From Pomphorhynchus laevis (lineage: Eukaryota > Acanthocephala > Palaeacanthocephala > Echinorhynchida > Pomphorhynchidae), in contig WNNJ02000697.1 in assembly GCA_012934845.2 (NCBI GenBank), forward strand, positions 1 through 64,000: a stretch of DNA of 64,000 bases, given 5' to 3'. The position numbers and the translations under genes are program-made. The number at the start of each line of letters is the position of its first letter. Position 1 is the first letter of the stretch. Below the pieces are notes generated by a model that did not search any database, was not told the origin of the DNA, and saw nothing but the letters and a program-made list of their open reading frames with translations. Of this stretch, positions 35,604 to 47,299 are shown piece by piece.

Positions 35604-38049
35604 ATGGTGAGTAAACCCGAGCCTTTTTCGCTGAATATCATTCAGTGGAATTCGGGAGGTGCTTCTGCCCTTAGACTTTTATCTGGTTGTGATGCAGATG
35701 TTATAGTCCTTCAGGAGACGCGGTCTATCCGTCTTTTCAAGGACATTACTCGATTTATCCCAAAGCATATCAGTTCCCACTATTCTCCGTACATAACCCC
35801 ACATCACTCCTCTTCTTCTCAAGGACTTTTGACCTTAGTTAAGTGCTCGTTAAGGTCCTCCTTCCTACTTAACTACGCGTGTCTAGCCATGTCTTGTTTG
35901 GTAGTTTCACTCTGAGAGAACGGTAAACGCCTCAGTCTAGCCAATGTCTACATACGTCCTGGGGAGATTCGCAAGAACCGTGACCTCCAGGATAGTATTA
36001 TTGATAGCGGCTATGACATGATATTTGGAGACTTCAACAACAGAACTGGTCGTTGGATCAATGCAGCACTTCGCAGAGCTAGGAACGGTTATCTTATTCA
36101 CAAACCCCTCCCTACTTTTCATTGCACATCAACAAATTCTATCCTCGACATTTTACTTCTTCACTCAAGGTGGTTGTTAAAACCCGTCTGCACGGAGCAG
36201 TCGCGCCAACAATTGTTCACCTCTCATGACATAATTCGTTGGAGAATTGAGGAAGATATGTTGCTTAGAAGAAGGTTCAACTTTGATCCGGTCAGGGTAT
36301 CCTTCTTTCAAGCGGCTATCCAACTCTTTCCCAGAATAGGAAATGAGAGTCTGTCCGAATTTAATACCTCCCTCTTTTCGCAAGCTACCGCGATTTTATC
36401 GACTACCTATAAAGGTCGTATATACAATCCCACTCCGACGAAACTCAAGGTCCTAGCGAAACTGATTAACCTCCTTAATCTCTCTGTTTCCGCCAGACAG
36501 GCTCTCTCGAATGATTACTGGATCACTAGATATAGGTTCCAGCTGAGTAGGGATAGGACGAGTATTGCTCGTCTTAATCCTTATCAGTCTTCTTTTTGGA
36601 AGATTTTCAAGAAGGAGAAGTTTGTTTGCTGGAAGGGTAGAGCATTGGGTTGGATAGGTAATGTAGGCCTTGATAAAGTTTTGGAGGAGTCACTAGCCCT
36701 AAACAACTATGGAGCCACTCAATCACCTCAACCAATCACGCCTTGGTGTAACTTCAGGAGTAGGGATCTATCTGTTACGGATATCCTTAACTCCTGGGGT
36801 CCACTCCCGGGCACCTCCAAATCCGTCGCTCCACTTTCTTCTCGGGTCTGTCAGCTTTTGACAGCTGATCAGAGAAGAGAGGTGGCCGTCACAATGCTTT
36901 TAGCCTCCCCCTCCGATGTAGCAGGCATCAATATTAGTAAGCGTGTTTTATTCCTAAGAAAAAATCCTGCTCATGCCTTAAAGATCTGAGACCCATTTCG
37001 ATTCAAAATGCCCACGTGTCGATTTACGAAAAAGCGCTTGCGCGTAAAATCCGCGACCATTTAAGTAGGCGTAATTTGATCCCTCCATGTTTTCATGGGT
37101 TCGTTAAAGGTCGCTCGGTCCATTCAGCAGTTGGTGAGGTGGAGCAATTTTGTCGGGATAATAACCATAGTCTAGTTGTGGCTGTTTTCCTTGACTTTTC
37201 TGCTGCATTTGACCGCATCTCCATTCCTTTTGTGATCTCTTCTCTCAGGTCCCTCGGGTTGCCTGCGAGAATTGTGAACAGAGTGGAGATCCTGCTGTAT
37301 ACCAAGCGATTTTACTATGAAGACGACCCCGATGAGCGTCAGTTCTACCCTATTACGGGTGTGCCTCAAGGTTCCCCACTTTCTCCTATCTTATATCTTG
37401 CTGCCTCTATTAATCTATTCAAAATATTTAAACGCGAACAACGTCTTGTGGTGTACGCTGATGACACCACAGCCCTGTTTACTGGACGCAGGTGTAAAGA
37501 CGTAGTCTCTGACATCAGCCGTTTCTTTTTAATATTAAAAGATCAGTTACCCATATCCAACCTTATTTTAAACTCTGCCAAATCGCAGGCGGTTGTCTTT
37601 CATGGCACCACTGCAACAAAGAAAAAACTTAAGAGATTAGCACTCTCTGCACTCTCTTCCATATTTGCCTCTGAACCACTCCCCACCTTCTCAAGTCGAG
37701 TAAAATACCTGGGGTTCACCGTTACGGTGAACTGGTCGGCGAAAGCTGACCTGGATAGACTTAAACGTATCCTGAAGAAAGCTAGGTGGGCCCTGAAACG
37801 GGCTCAGCATCTGTCATTGAAAGGGAAAACCCAAGTGCGCCTTTGGGGCACTTGGGCTATCTCGGGATTAGTCTTCTTTTCGAGAGGACGTCCCCAGAGC
37901 AAAGGCTAAGATTTCTTAAGCTCCTCGTCTCGCGTTTACCCAGCATAGCCCGCGCCGATCGAATTCTCCGGGGTGTGAAAGACCCCGGGTTGTTCAGTCG
38001 GAAGGCAACGTGTTGGATCGGTTGGGGGCTCAGATCCCCATGGATTTGA
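35604..38049 (+). pseudogene. LINE ORF2: endonuclease and reverse transcriptase
   Basis: Starts MVSKPEPFSLNIIQWNSGG. The endonuclease shows QWN, VIVLQETRS and, after an in-frame TGA at 35913-35915, MIFGDFNNRTG. The reading frame is the same on both sides of that TGA, where an Arg codon (CGA) would be expected. A frameshift near 36975-36990 separates DILNSWGPLPG..NPAHALK from RPISIQNAHVSIYEKAL. The RT motifs are AVFLDFSAAFDRI, GVPQGSPLSPILY and VVYADDTTAL, all with intact catalytic residues. A second frameshift near 37850-37900 precedes the short C terminus, which ends at 38049. Without repair by a helper source the copy cannot make full ORF2. Confidence 0.85.
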
Positions 38050-38090
38050 GGCCTTAAAGCTTTGAGGACTATAGCAGAAGTATGAAGTTA

Positions 38091-39095
38091 TCTTATCTCT
38101 GACTGAATTAACTAACTATAATCTCTTTTTGACCTTATTTATGTATTTATTGTTGTATTTTTTAGTAAGAAAATCTTAATTTATTTATTTATAGTCATAA
38201 CAAAAGCATTCAAGTAAATTGCGATGCATATGTTAACAATAATATATTCATAGTAATATCACAAGTATCATTAATATATCAAATATAATTTATAAATATA
38301 CGAATATTAATGTACAAAAATATATATTATATATTATTATATTTAATATTATATTAAATATTTAATATTTAATTTATATTTATTTAATTAATATTTAATA
38401 TTATATTAAATTTCTTAGTTAATTCTGTATGAATTCATCATTTTATTTGGTATTTTTATATTTTTTATTTATTTGGTATATTTACTACCAAATTTACTAA
38501 TTATTTATTGGTATTTAGGAATTTAATCTGTGTCTAGTTGAGATAACCAATTAGTCGCTTCCACATTTCTCTGCTTATCTGATCGTTGAGGTTTTAATCC
38601 CAATTAATTTGTATTGCACTTAATTAATACATTCGAAATGTTTGCTTGTGATTTCTTGCAATTTTGAGTACATCATCTACAAAATTACTTGGAATATGTT
38701 TTCTATAATATATCTGTATGACTGCAGTAAATTTATGTACTTTCGAGAATAACACGTGAATATATAAGGTCATGCTAATCACAGCAAGTAATATACACTA
38801 ATAATGCACCCGTCTAATTTAGAGATAAAATAATATTACAATCTGGAATCACAGGTAGTGTTGTTTGATGTAAATTGCTTTAGGAAAAACCTCACTTAGA
38901 CTAAATCTTAATTTTGTGAGTTTAGAAAAAATAACCAAGCAGGTTGAGATCGTCTCTACATCAATTCCACCTGGAAGAATTGTGAAAGGAAGTGGTGTAG
39001 GAAAGAAGGATCGCTTGCTGTAGAATACAATCTTAAATCACCAATTTCCACCTGTCTCAACCTCTTCAAATTGTCAATCTTATAATGTACAATTG
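38091..39095. other. AT-rich non-coding sequence
   Basis: 38240-38420 is nearly pure A/T with TTAATATTTAA-type units. The rest is unremarkable. No exon was recognised before 39100. Confidence 0.4.
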
Positions 39096-39100
39096 TAATA

Positions 39101-39309
39101 ATGATATCAGCACTAGAAAATGAATGCAGATGTAATGTCGACCCTCTACTTTTGCAATGCAACGTCGTAGATATATGGGAAGATGTAAGTATTATATTTC
39201 AATATTATTAGTTTGACAAATTAAAAGTATATTAAAATACTTCAAATTATTAATCCTTTATTAGACCGTTTACGCTGCTACACGTCCAGCGACGAACCAT
39301 AAAAATTAA
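39101..39309 (+). CDS. Candidate two-exon 3' end of an unknown gene
   Basis: An open segment 39101-39184 ends in a consensus donor (AGAT|GTAAGT). After an 80-base intron ending TTTATTAG, a second segment 39265-39309 continues in phase to a TAA. Together they encode 42 residues, including ENECRCNVDPLLLQCNVVD and TVYAATRPATNHKN. An alternative start is the acceptor-like gatatcag at 39110. I recognise no family. Composition and splice signals are the only support. Confidence 0.25.
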
Positions 39310-39930
39310 AAATACAAACATTAGTTATTAAATTCTTAATATTTACTTTTTTGCTTGAAATTACGATAAATTCATACGCTAGAGCATTAAAATCCCCATT
39401 AACTGTTGATAAACTAGAAATAAAGGACATAAGTGAAAAAGGCAAAAAGACTTTTGCCTTTTTTAGATAAAGGAAAACAATTCGGTGAATTGTTTGCCTG
39501 GTTCTGTTGTTTTTTTTTAATATTTTGGACATTATTGTTCCAATTTATTCAATTATACATAATGAAACGTAAAAGGGTTGTTTATATTTTTCGAATAGTT
39601 AAACAATATTTTTGTATATGGCCTTGAACCTGTAGTCGACGATAATCACAATGAGATGCTCATTTTTAATATAAATTATGGATAGCAGAGTTTTTCTTTA
39701 AGGAAATTATATTGGAATATAGCAATTTTAAACAAATATCGCTTAAGTATAAATATTTTAAATTTTAATTATAAAGAACAAGGATTCACTGTGCAGTTTA
39801 TCTACCCTTTTCTATAGATGATCAATCAAATAATTAGACTCAAAGATTCAAGAGTCAAACTTTTGGTTGATACTTGAAAAGGAGAAATTATTATAAAATT
39901 AAATAAATAAAATTTGCTAATAAATACTTA
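39310..39930. other. AT-rich non-coding sequence
   Basis: It holds a small hairpin at 39435-39466 (aaaaaggcaaaa ... ttttgcctttttt) that gives rise to short open frames on both strands, plus unremarkable AT-rich DNA. Confidence 0.4.
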
Positions 39931-39935
39931 AGATT

Positions 39936-40115
39936 ACGTTAAGTTAAAAACTTAGCTAAAATAGTAATAAATGATTATTTTTAATCAATAATTAAAACTC
40001 AATTAATTAAGATATTAATTAATTGAGTGAATAATGTTAAGTGAAAAACTTAGCTAAAATAGTAATAAATGATTATTTTTAATCAATAATTAATACTCAA
40101 CTAATTAAGATATTA
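39936..40115. repeat. ~98-bp tandem duplication
   Basis: acttagctaaaatagtaata and the downstream text through aattaagatattaa are repeated, with starts near 39938 and 40036. Differences are few. Confidence 0.75.
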
Positions 40116-40239
40116 ATAAATCAATTAAGAAATCTATTAATTAGTATAATAATATTATATTTTTTGTTTTTTAAAGTTTATTCACAAAAAGCATATAAAG
40201 AAGGTTCATAAAAATCAATCATACAGAACCACAGGTAAA

Positions 40240-42938
40240 ATGTCACACTGGCTCTTCTTAGCTACCTCCGATTCGCGCCAGGCCTAAGCGAGTTCCTCAA
40301 ATCTTCCCACTCTGCATCCTCGACTGGTCGGTATGAGTGTCCTCAAGGACGATGAATTACAGATCGTGAAGCGCGGATGCATCACGATTACATCTTTGTA
40401 AGAAAACCCGATGAGAGATCGTAGTTTTCAAATTTCATCCGCGTAGAAAGTCCCGTGTTTTCGATACTTTTCAGTTGCTATCTTTTGGAATAGTGCTTTG
40501 CATTCTTTGCAGTTTCCACAGTAACATGAGAGGATAACAGGAATAAAATAAGCCCGCTCGACTTCTTCGATTCTCTCAAGATACTTGCTCCTTTTCGCGA
40601 CGAGTGAAATTCAAAGCTGGAACTTATACTCAGTGAGGTATTTGACTGAGCGTGGGCGTTCAAAACGCATATTTCAAATAATGTACGCTCTATCTTGTCT
40701 TCTACTCTTTGAAGGATCTATGAACGCTTGTTAATTTCGATTCTCTGGAGCTCTGAATGTGTTTGCCTGCATATTGTCTCCTGTGTTCTTATCAACTTCT
40801 TGTCACGGACACCATTTAAACACGGCTTCCATACATATTTGAAGGACTGTATTGTATTAAAAGTCACTGCTGCTAGTGGCATTTTTTATTCCGACACCGC
40901 CATTTTGAAGGCTTAGTCTATACAAGTGCCCGAGCGTATCGTTAATATCTAATTCTGTGCCGATCAGTCTTCGAAGCATAGATCGTATCGAAGATCTAAG
41001 CAGGTAAAACCAATCAGGCGAACATCGGCATGATCTCTGTAGGTATGTCTATTTATGCTGGATTGACATCGCCATTGATGTGTATGCTATCTGAACATCT
41101 AAATGACCGGTTTCAGACAGGCGAGCGATTAAATCCACAAAATTATCCTAGAAATGATCTTTCAATATATTCTTTGCTACTAATGTGTGATCCCAAGATT
41201 AATAAACTTTCATTTGTGATAGGAATAGAATTATTTGAGAAGAGAAGCTCAATATTATATCCGCTATGACCATTCGCATATACTCTACACTTGCGAGGCT
41301 TATGTAGAAACCATAACGGGGACATGTGTATGCAAAAACCTATATTCGTCCGATACCTCCTCGGAACTGCCAATCAGGTTGCCGTATTCCTCGTAACAGA
41401 AGTCCCCTGCTGAAGGAGTCTTTTCTCTTGTGCACAAAATTAGCGGTAAAATTGTGACTGTAAATGCTGCCATATAAAAAATATCCCATATGTGAAACCG
41501 TCTATGGATAAAATTTGCTTGCTATTGATGACTAGTATTAAAGGTTTATTATACATATTGTGCAGAGCTGTTGACATAGCCGGACAATCTTTCTGTATAT
41601 TAGTCCACGCTGTATTTCGATTTACGCGACTAAAGGCATTATCTGCATCAATTGTTAGAAGTATGGATGAGGATCATTAGGTAGGTAATCGCGTATAGCG
41701 TGTATGACGCATTCAGTACCTGCACACTGACCTGCACAGAGTTACAGTGTCCCACATATGTGCTGGAGCTGAGGTCGAGCAATGCTAAGGATTACCTTAG
41801 ACATTATTCGTCTGTATACATTACCGATTCCAAATGCTCTCACCGTGACTTTTGCTGAGAGCATCAGTCTGTACGCGGTTAACGCAATCACAGAATTATT
41901 AGACACTCTTTCCGTGGTTATAACACGAGCAAAAGCCGCAAGCGCATTGGCCAATTTTTCAGAGTCATCGCCAAAATCGGTGAGCATGTGATTCCATAAT
42001 CTGAGGTCTAAACCGGAGGGTTCGGCACCGATTTTTTACTCGCTTAGCTTTAGATATAATCTGCGAAGAATCAATCGTATTGATTGTCTGAATGTTTGTT
42101 AATGAGCATTTGTCTTACGGATTTGCCGGAACCATCCTCATCCGAATCCATTGGTTTTTCACATACGTTATTTGACTCAAGTAGTTTCATGGCGGCGGTA
42201 ATCTTTCCTTATAGTACGAGTCGTCAGAAAGCTTTTGATATGCTGTCATTTGAGTTTGGATGATTCCTGTGCATGTAAAGGTGTTGCAGGAATCTGGTTT
42301 CCTAAAGCAGACTATTAATATCGCCACATCGTCAGATATTAATGCATTTCGATAAAATCGTTTTAAGTTTCTTTACTGGTGATCAGTGTATGCGTTGCAG
42401 TATCAACTGACTCATCACGATAGCATATATGAGAGAAGTGGAATGTGAGGCAGCATTCTTATAGATCTTAGCAAGTTCATTGATGAATAAATTAGATTCC
42501 ATGGACTTGGGTAATCGAAATAGGTTAGGCTTCCAATGAATGACTTCGAAAAAAGCTGACGCTATTAGCAAATCATCCCGGTTCAATTGGATACCTTCGT
42601 CCGCAAAGATTAAACAATGATTGAGGTGTTGTTGACTAATAAGGATCGATTGAGGTTTTGTAGTGTATTTGTCGGAAGCGATAAGGCGACTTCACGGTGC
42701 ACTAGTCTAGGATCTTCAGTAGTTTGTATATTAGGAATATTTGATCCAAATGTGATATGTCAACCAGAAGTTAGTATAGAACGATTTCTACAGTTTGGCG
42801 CAGGCAATTGAAGCATACTTTCTTGTCTCTAACACATCGATTTCCCTTACATATAGCGGCTTGTCCGTTACAATCGCAGCAACGATGAGTCGTAGCTGGT
42901 TTCCCACGAGACATTTGACCAGATTTTAATTCAGAATA
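40240..42938 (-). mobile_element. Decayed retroelement with Cys-rich N terminus, RT and nuclease-like C terminus
   Basis: The longest member of its family here. On the minus strand it starts MSRGKPATTHRCCDCNGQ (42938 downward), a Cys-rich module. Then come LFRLPKSMESNLFINELAK (about 42500), the RT fingers VRAFGIGNVYRRIMSK (about 41830) and QLCAGQCAGTECVIHAIR (about 41730), and DADNAFSRVNR (about 41630). An ITNESLLILGSHI block follows (about 41200), then a GGVGIKNA block (about 40900). Last is the C-terminal nuclease-like domain with EEVERAYFIPVILS (about 40540). The order matches a widespread animal RT family in which one polyprotein carries all these parts. It is broken by many changes and old. 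Family-clade assignment is uncertain. Confidence 0.7.
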
Positions 42939-43610
42939 CAATTCCCAATTGTGTATAATGTATATATAATGTACAATGTATACATATAATGTATGTATAA
43001 TTGCATATAGAATTATAATCAGTTGTTTATATTACCTTGTATGTATTATCTCTCAAACTTTTTTACGTGTAATATTAATAGAAATAGAATTGATTATCAC
43101 AATAAACGATAACAAACGAATCGTCAGCAAATAAATACTAAGAAATATTTGTTAAACTTACCATATTAAAAATCCAATTTGTTGGCTTGTATATTCGAAC
43201 GTTCTAATTTTGAAACAACTTTCTCAATCATACGATGTTTAGGTGTCAAAATTAAGGCTCGAATTAAGAACGAGTAATTTTTCATCCGTTAAAATTTTCT
43301 CCGGTCAGTTATGAACTCAATCAAACATTTTACTCAAACACTTTATTGAATTTTATCGTGATAACATGTATGGGTGTTGTATCTTAAACATTATGTATGT
43401 ATCTAAACATGGTAGGTTATTACACAACAACATTTATGTACCTAAACATCTTATAAATGCGAATTCACAATAAGGAGTTTCGAATATACAAGCTAATAAA
43501 TTGGGGATCTCTAATATGTTAAGTTTAACAAATTAAACTATTTTAATAGTTTAATAGTTTAATGGTGACGTAATATCAAGTACGAAAGAATTTCAATACA
43601 ACTTTTTTTA
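42939..43610. other. AT-rich non-coding sequence
   Basis: It includes tgtatataatgta-type simple repeats at 42955-43010 and a triple aatagttta run at 43535-43565. No gene seen. Confidence 0.4.
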
Positions 43611-43624
43611 TTAAGACAAACAGG

Positions 43625-43880
43625 AAAGTTTTAACCTGCATGCATTTTTACAACCTTCGTCGGGAAGCTTAACCCGGAATGCGCCTATCACAGATGCCTA
43701 ACCCCAATTGGGCGTTTCGACCTTAGTCTACTCATCACTACATGTGGTCTTATCAGTGTAGCCCAGTAGCTACACAACTTTGACAATACTAACTCCTCAG
43801 TAAACCTCTGAATGGAAGTCACTAAGCGCACGCTCCTCCACCGGTTACCAGCCTTACATCTGGTAGGGTATTAAACAATA
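43625..43880 (-). mobile_element. GC-rich insert with hammerhead-like core (retrozyme-like?)
   Basis: A 250-base patch of about 47 percent GC flanked by very AT-rich DNA, with no open frame. On the minus strand it carries GTGATGAG, then TAGACTAAGGTC, then GAAACG (43738-43715). This is close to a CUGAUGAG - stem II (GAC/GTC) - GAAAC hammerhead core with one deviation. Just upstream, CTGATAAGACC can pair through GACC/GGTC as an alternative. Size, composition and motif recall small non-autonomous ribozyme-bearing retroelements related to PLEs. This is an inference. Confidence 0.35.
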
Positions 43881-43999
43881 AATTAAATTAAAAATGTTCA
43901 CAAAAATCAGAAAAAAATGAGTATATTAAAATATAGTTCGGTAAATATGATTATTTAGTTTGTAAGTCAGAAATGGATAATTGTTTGATTGTTATAAAT

Positions 44000-44420
44000 C
44001 AAAATGAATATATTGCATTGGACAATTCAGTACTGAATGAAAAGTAGATGAATCTAAAAGTTGATCTAACTTTAAAGAGACAGACTGAATATAATAATTT
44101 ATTTAGGAAACTAAACAGAAAAATATGATTAGTGAGTCATAAGATATTCATTCAAAAATTTCGAAGTTAGGATTTATAAATTACTGCTAAAAATACAGAG
44201 GGCTGAAAAATTCTGTTGTTGTGCTATTAAAGAACTGATAAAGAATTCACACGAGGATAATTGATAAAGCCGACTAAATGATAAAAGATTTTCTTCGCTT
44301 TATGACAGCAGATGTAAACGCACTCTACACTAATGTTCCGTTGATGAATGCTATTCAACTAGCATCACCATTACTTATTAACACATGATTCGGGAAGCAT
44401 CTTGTTGTTGATAATGGAAT
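44000..44420 (+). mobile_element. PLE reverse-transcriptase fragment
   Basis: At 44305-44370 the plus strand reads TADVNALYTNVPLMNAI, the conserved finger motif (D..LYTN.P) of Penelope-like reverse transcriptases. Surrounding sequence is decayed. Borders are a guess. Confidence 0.4.
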
Positions 44421-44584
44421 TAGTTGCTTAAATTATGCATTTTAAGCATGAATTTTATTAACAGATTAACTTAAAAGCAGCTTTCAACTAATAATAAACA
44501 GAGATATAATGAAAAAATAATCAAAAGCAGTCAAAAGTTCAACCTTAATGCTAGCCAAAAGTCTTTATGTAAAAATGAACCGGG

Positions 44585-45420
44585 GGAGTATCAGAACCTT
44601 CCAGCAAACACCAACGCGCCGCCCTCCGGCTGAGTCACTAAGGTAGAACTGTCATGCATCAAGGCCGTAGTCATAGAAGAACCGCTTGGTATACAGCAAA
44701 ATTTCCACCTGACAATAATTCTCGCAGCAAGCCCAAGGGTCCTGAGAGAAGAGACAACAAAAGGAATGAAGACATAGTTAAATGCAGCGGAAAAGCCAAG
44801 AAAAACCGCCACAGCAAGCTATTGACTATTACTTTGGCAAAACCGATGCACCTCACCAATATCTGAATGAAATGAACCGAGCGACACTATACAAGCCAAT
44901 GAAAACCTCGTGGGATTAAATTATGCACACATATATGGGCGCATATTCTATGCGCAAGCTCTTTTTCGTAGATGAATATGAGGAAGTTTTGAATCGAAAT
45001 GTGCCGCGGTTCTTTAGGACATGTAATAGATTTTTCTTTTCTAAAAATACTTTTCGGCTAATCTTTATGCCGACTATATAGAAAAGGGTGGCTAAAAGCA
45101 TTGTGATAGCGATTTCTTCTCTCTTACTGTCTGTCAAAAGCTGACAGACACGATTGGAGAGTAGCACTCGGGATTTGGAGGTACCCGGTAGTGTCCCCAA
45201 GGAATTAAGGATATCTGTAACAGATAAGTCTCTATTCTTGAAGTCACCCCAAGGTGTGATTGGTTGAGGGAGATTGCATGGCTCCATAATTGTAAAAGAA
45301 TAGTGACTTCTCCAAAACTTTACCAATGTATATGCTACCGATTCAACCCGGCGCCCTCTCCTTCCAGCAAACAAATTTACCCGTCTTGAATATTTCCAAA
45401 AAAAGACTGAGACGGATTAA
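44585..45420 (-). mobile_element. Decayed 5'-truncated LINE copy
   Basis: Minus-strand relative of ORF2 of the LINE at 34-38 kb. 45374-44916 matches its linker region (LPQPITPWGDFKNRDLSVTD, NRVCQLLTDSKREE) and 44812-44700 its RT motif A (AVFLGFSAAFNYV). There the catalytic Asp positions are replaced by Gly and Asn. Both ends are truncated and the frame is interrupted, so it is considerably older than the first copy. Confidence 0.8.
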
Positions 45421-45474
45421 GACGAACAATGCTTGTTATCTTATCTGATAAACAGTTATCAGATCAGATAACTG

Positions 45475-45509
45475 AGTCTACGTATTTTATAAAATAAAAT
45501 ACGTAGACT
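45475..45509. repeat. 15-bp-arm hairpin
   Basis: agtctacgtatttta, a 5-base loop, and the exact reverse complement. It lies just beyond the LINE copy. The AT-rich sequence up to 46080 holds nothing else I can identify. Confidence 0.7.
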
Positions 45510-46080
45510 TTATTTTTTAACAATACTTTACTTTTTTTACTTTTAAAGATAAATAATAAATAAATAATTAAATAATTATAAATAAAAAATTATTATATAA
45601 GATTGTATAATATTAATATCAAGTTAAAATTTTAAATCAAAATTTAAAATAAAAGTCAATTCTTATGAATGTAAAATTAGAATAAGAAATATAGGCCATC
45701 AGAAGAAACTGCTATGTTATCAGATAAATATTTCTACTTAAGAGTTTAAATTTATTTTTTATAGTATTTTTTGATTTATACTTATCTGTTATAAGAAATT
45801 ATTATAATCAACTGCTATAGAGCTGCTATGCTATCAGCTTTCGGCCCCTATTCCTCTACCCATAAAAGCTTAAGGGCCAAATACATGCTAATGTTGTATT
45901 TTCTCTGATGAAATCTTATTTTTATGAGATATATATATTTATCTTATTTTTATTTTTATCTTATTTTTATTATCCTTTATCTTATTTTTTTGTGAATTTA
46001 ACACTGAAATATTATTATTGGTTACATACATGTATTACAATAATAAAACATTATTATTGGTTTCTTACCAATAATAATGT
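45510..46080. other. AT-rich non-coding sequence
   Basis: Low-complexity A/T sequence. The hydrophobic open frame at 45908-46159 (Phe/Tyr/Leu-rich) comes from repeated TTATTTTTAT units and is not convincing as a gene. Confidence 0.4.
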
Positions 46081-46084
46081 CGAT

Positions 46085-47295
46085 TACTCTCCAATATTTC
46101 TTGAAGTGTGCTTTAATTATTTAAATTATTTTATTCATATAAACAGAAAGTGGTTTTAATGTACATTTAAACGCACTACATATGAACCTAGGCTTTATAA
46201 GGAATTAAACTATCTCGATAAATTTAAAATTTCAAAATGCAAAAATATGTTGCTTGTACATTAAAGCATATAAACCGGATGCATTTAAGGTAGATAAACG
46301 TTATAGATTTTATAAAATATATATGTATCTTTTTCCGAATATAAGATTAATTAATTTTACTAACGCTTCTTTAATATCTACTAAACCTAGATTTGTATAA
46401 AGCGTACTAAAATCGTACGTATCAATATTCTGAAAATTTATTCCTTTTGTATGTTCTAAAAATTCTTTTGTAGAATTAATACTCAAATAGTGTTTTATAC
46501 CAGTATTAATTTTGATTACCCTACAATATTTATTAATTATTATTAATAAATATATTAATCAATATTTATTATTTTTATTTTTTAAAGTGTGCTTTAATTA
46601 CTTTAAGTATTTTATTCATATAAACTGAGAGACTTTTATTGCATTTTTAAAAGCACAACATTTAAACCTAGGTTTTATTGAGTTTTTATATAATTTTTGA
46701 TTCTAATATAATACAAGAATAGTTCTATTATACATATTTAATGTACATTTTAATATACATTTTCGTATTATATAAAGCTTTAAAAAGGGAAGCTATAATT
46801 GGGCTACTATTACCTCATATTTGAACACCTTTTATTTGTCTGAATATAGATGTCCCTGCTTTTAAATAATTTTGATTTATCAAAATATTTAAGGCTTTTA
46901 TTAATTCAATTTTATCCATATATTTATATTTACTTGATGGTTTAATTTTTGATAGATAGACGTTATGGTTGTTATTATATAGCAACACTATTTTATATAT
47001 GTGGAAAACAACACCATTTTCTATATTTAGAAAGCAATACAATTTTTATATATAAATATTTATTTGTAATAAATAAATATAATAATAACAAAAATTATAT
47101 TATTATATTATTATAATAATATTGCAAATATTTATTTTAAATTTTTTTGTGCTCTTAAAATTCTTTTGTTGAATTAATACTTAAATAGTGTTTTATATCA
47201 GTATTTACTTTGATTACCTTACAATACATTTAAAATAACTACATTTAAACCTAGGTTTTATTGAATTTGTATGTAATCTTGGATTCCAATATAAT
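46085..47295 (-). mobile_element. Tandem Penelope-like element fragments
   Basis: Minus-strand RT motifs occur in two partial copies. One has IKHYLSINSTKEF (about 47215-47160) followed by NQNYLKAGTSIFRQIKGVQI and GNSSPI (about 46890-46770). The other has IKHYLSINSTKEFLEHTKGI and DTYDFSTLYTN (about 46530-46390). Each is preceded or followed by a block with aacctaggttttat or aacctaggctttat (46185, 46671, 47252), giving three head-to-tail partial units. Tandem arrangement is common in this class. The fragments differ in type from the PLE at 1-2.3 kb. Confidence 0.65.
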
Positions 47296-47299
47296 ATAG

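Larger units (their letters stand above)
34331..38090 (+). mobile_element. Nearly whole LINE, Jockey/R1-like group
   Basis: Two-ORF non-LTR retrotransposon: ORF1 with zinc knuckles, then ORF2 with an apurinic-type endonuclease and reverse transcriptase. No ribonuclease H is seen. Composition is much less AT-biased than the surroundings. Only one in-frame stop and two frameshifts interrupt ORF2, so the insertion is fairly young though inactive as read. Borders, target-site duplication and the 3' tail are not certain. A decayed 5'-truncated copy is at 44585-45420 on the other strand. Confidence 0.85.

Noticed and set aside
41742-41991. Plus-strand open frames across the 40-43 kb relic
   Set aside because: They are antisense shadows. 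The minus strand carries the recognisable reverse-transcriptase motifs.
45908-46159. Hydrophobic 83-codon frame
   Set aside because: It arises from low-complexity TTATTTTTAT sequence. No conserved motif or regulatory context.
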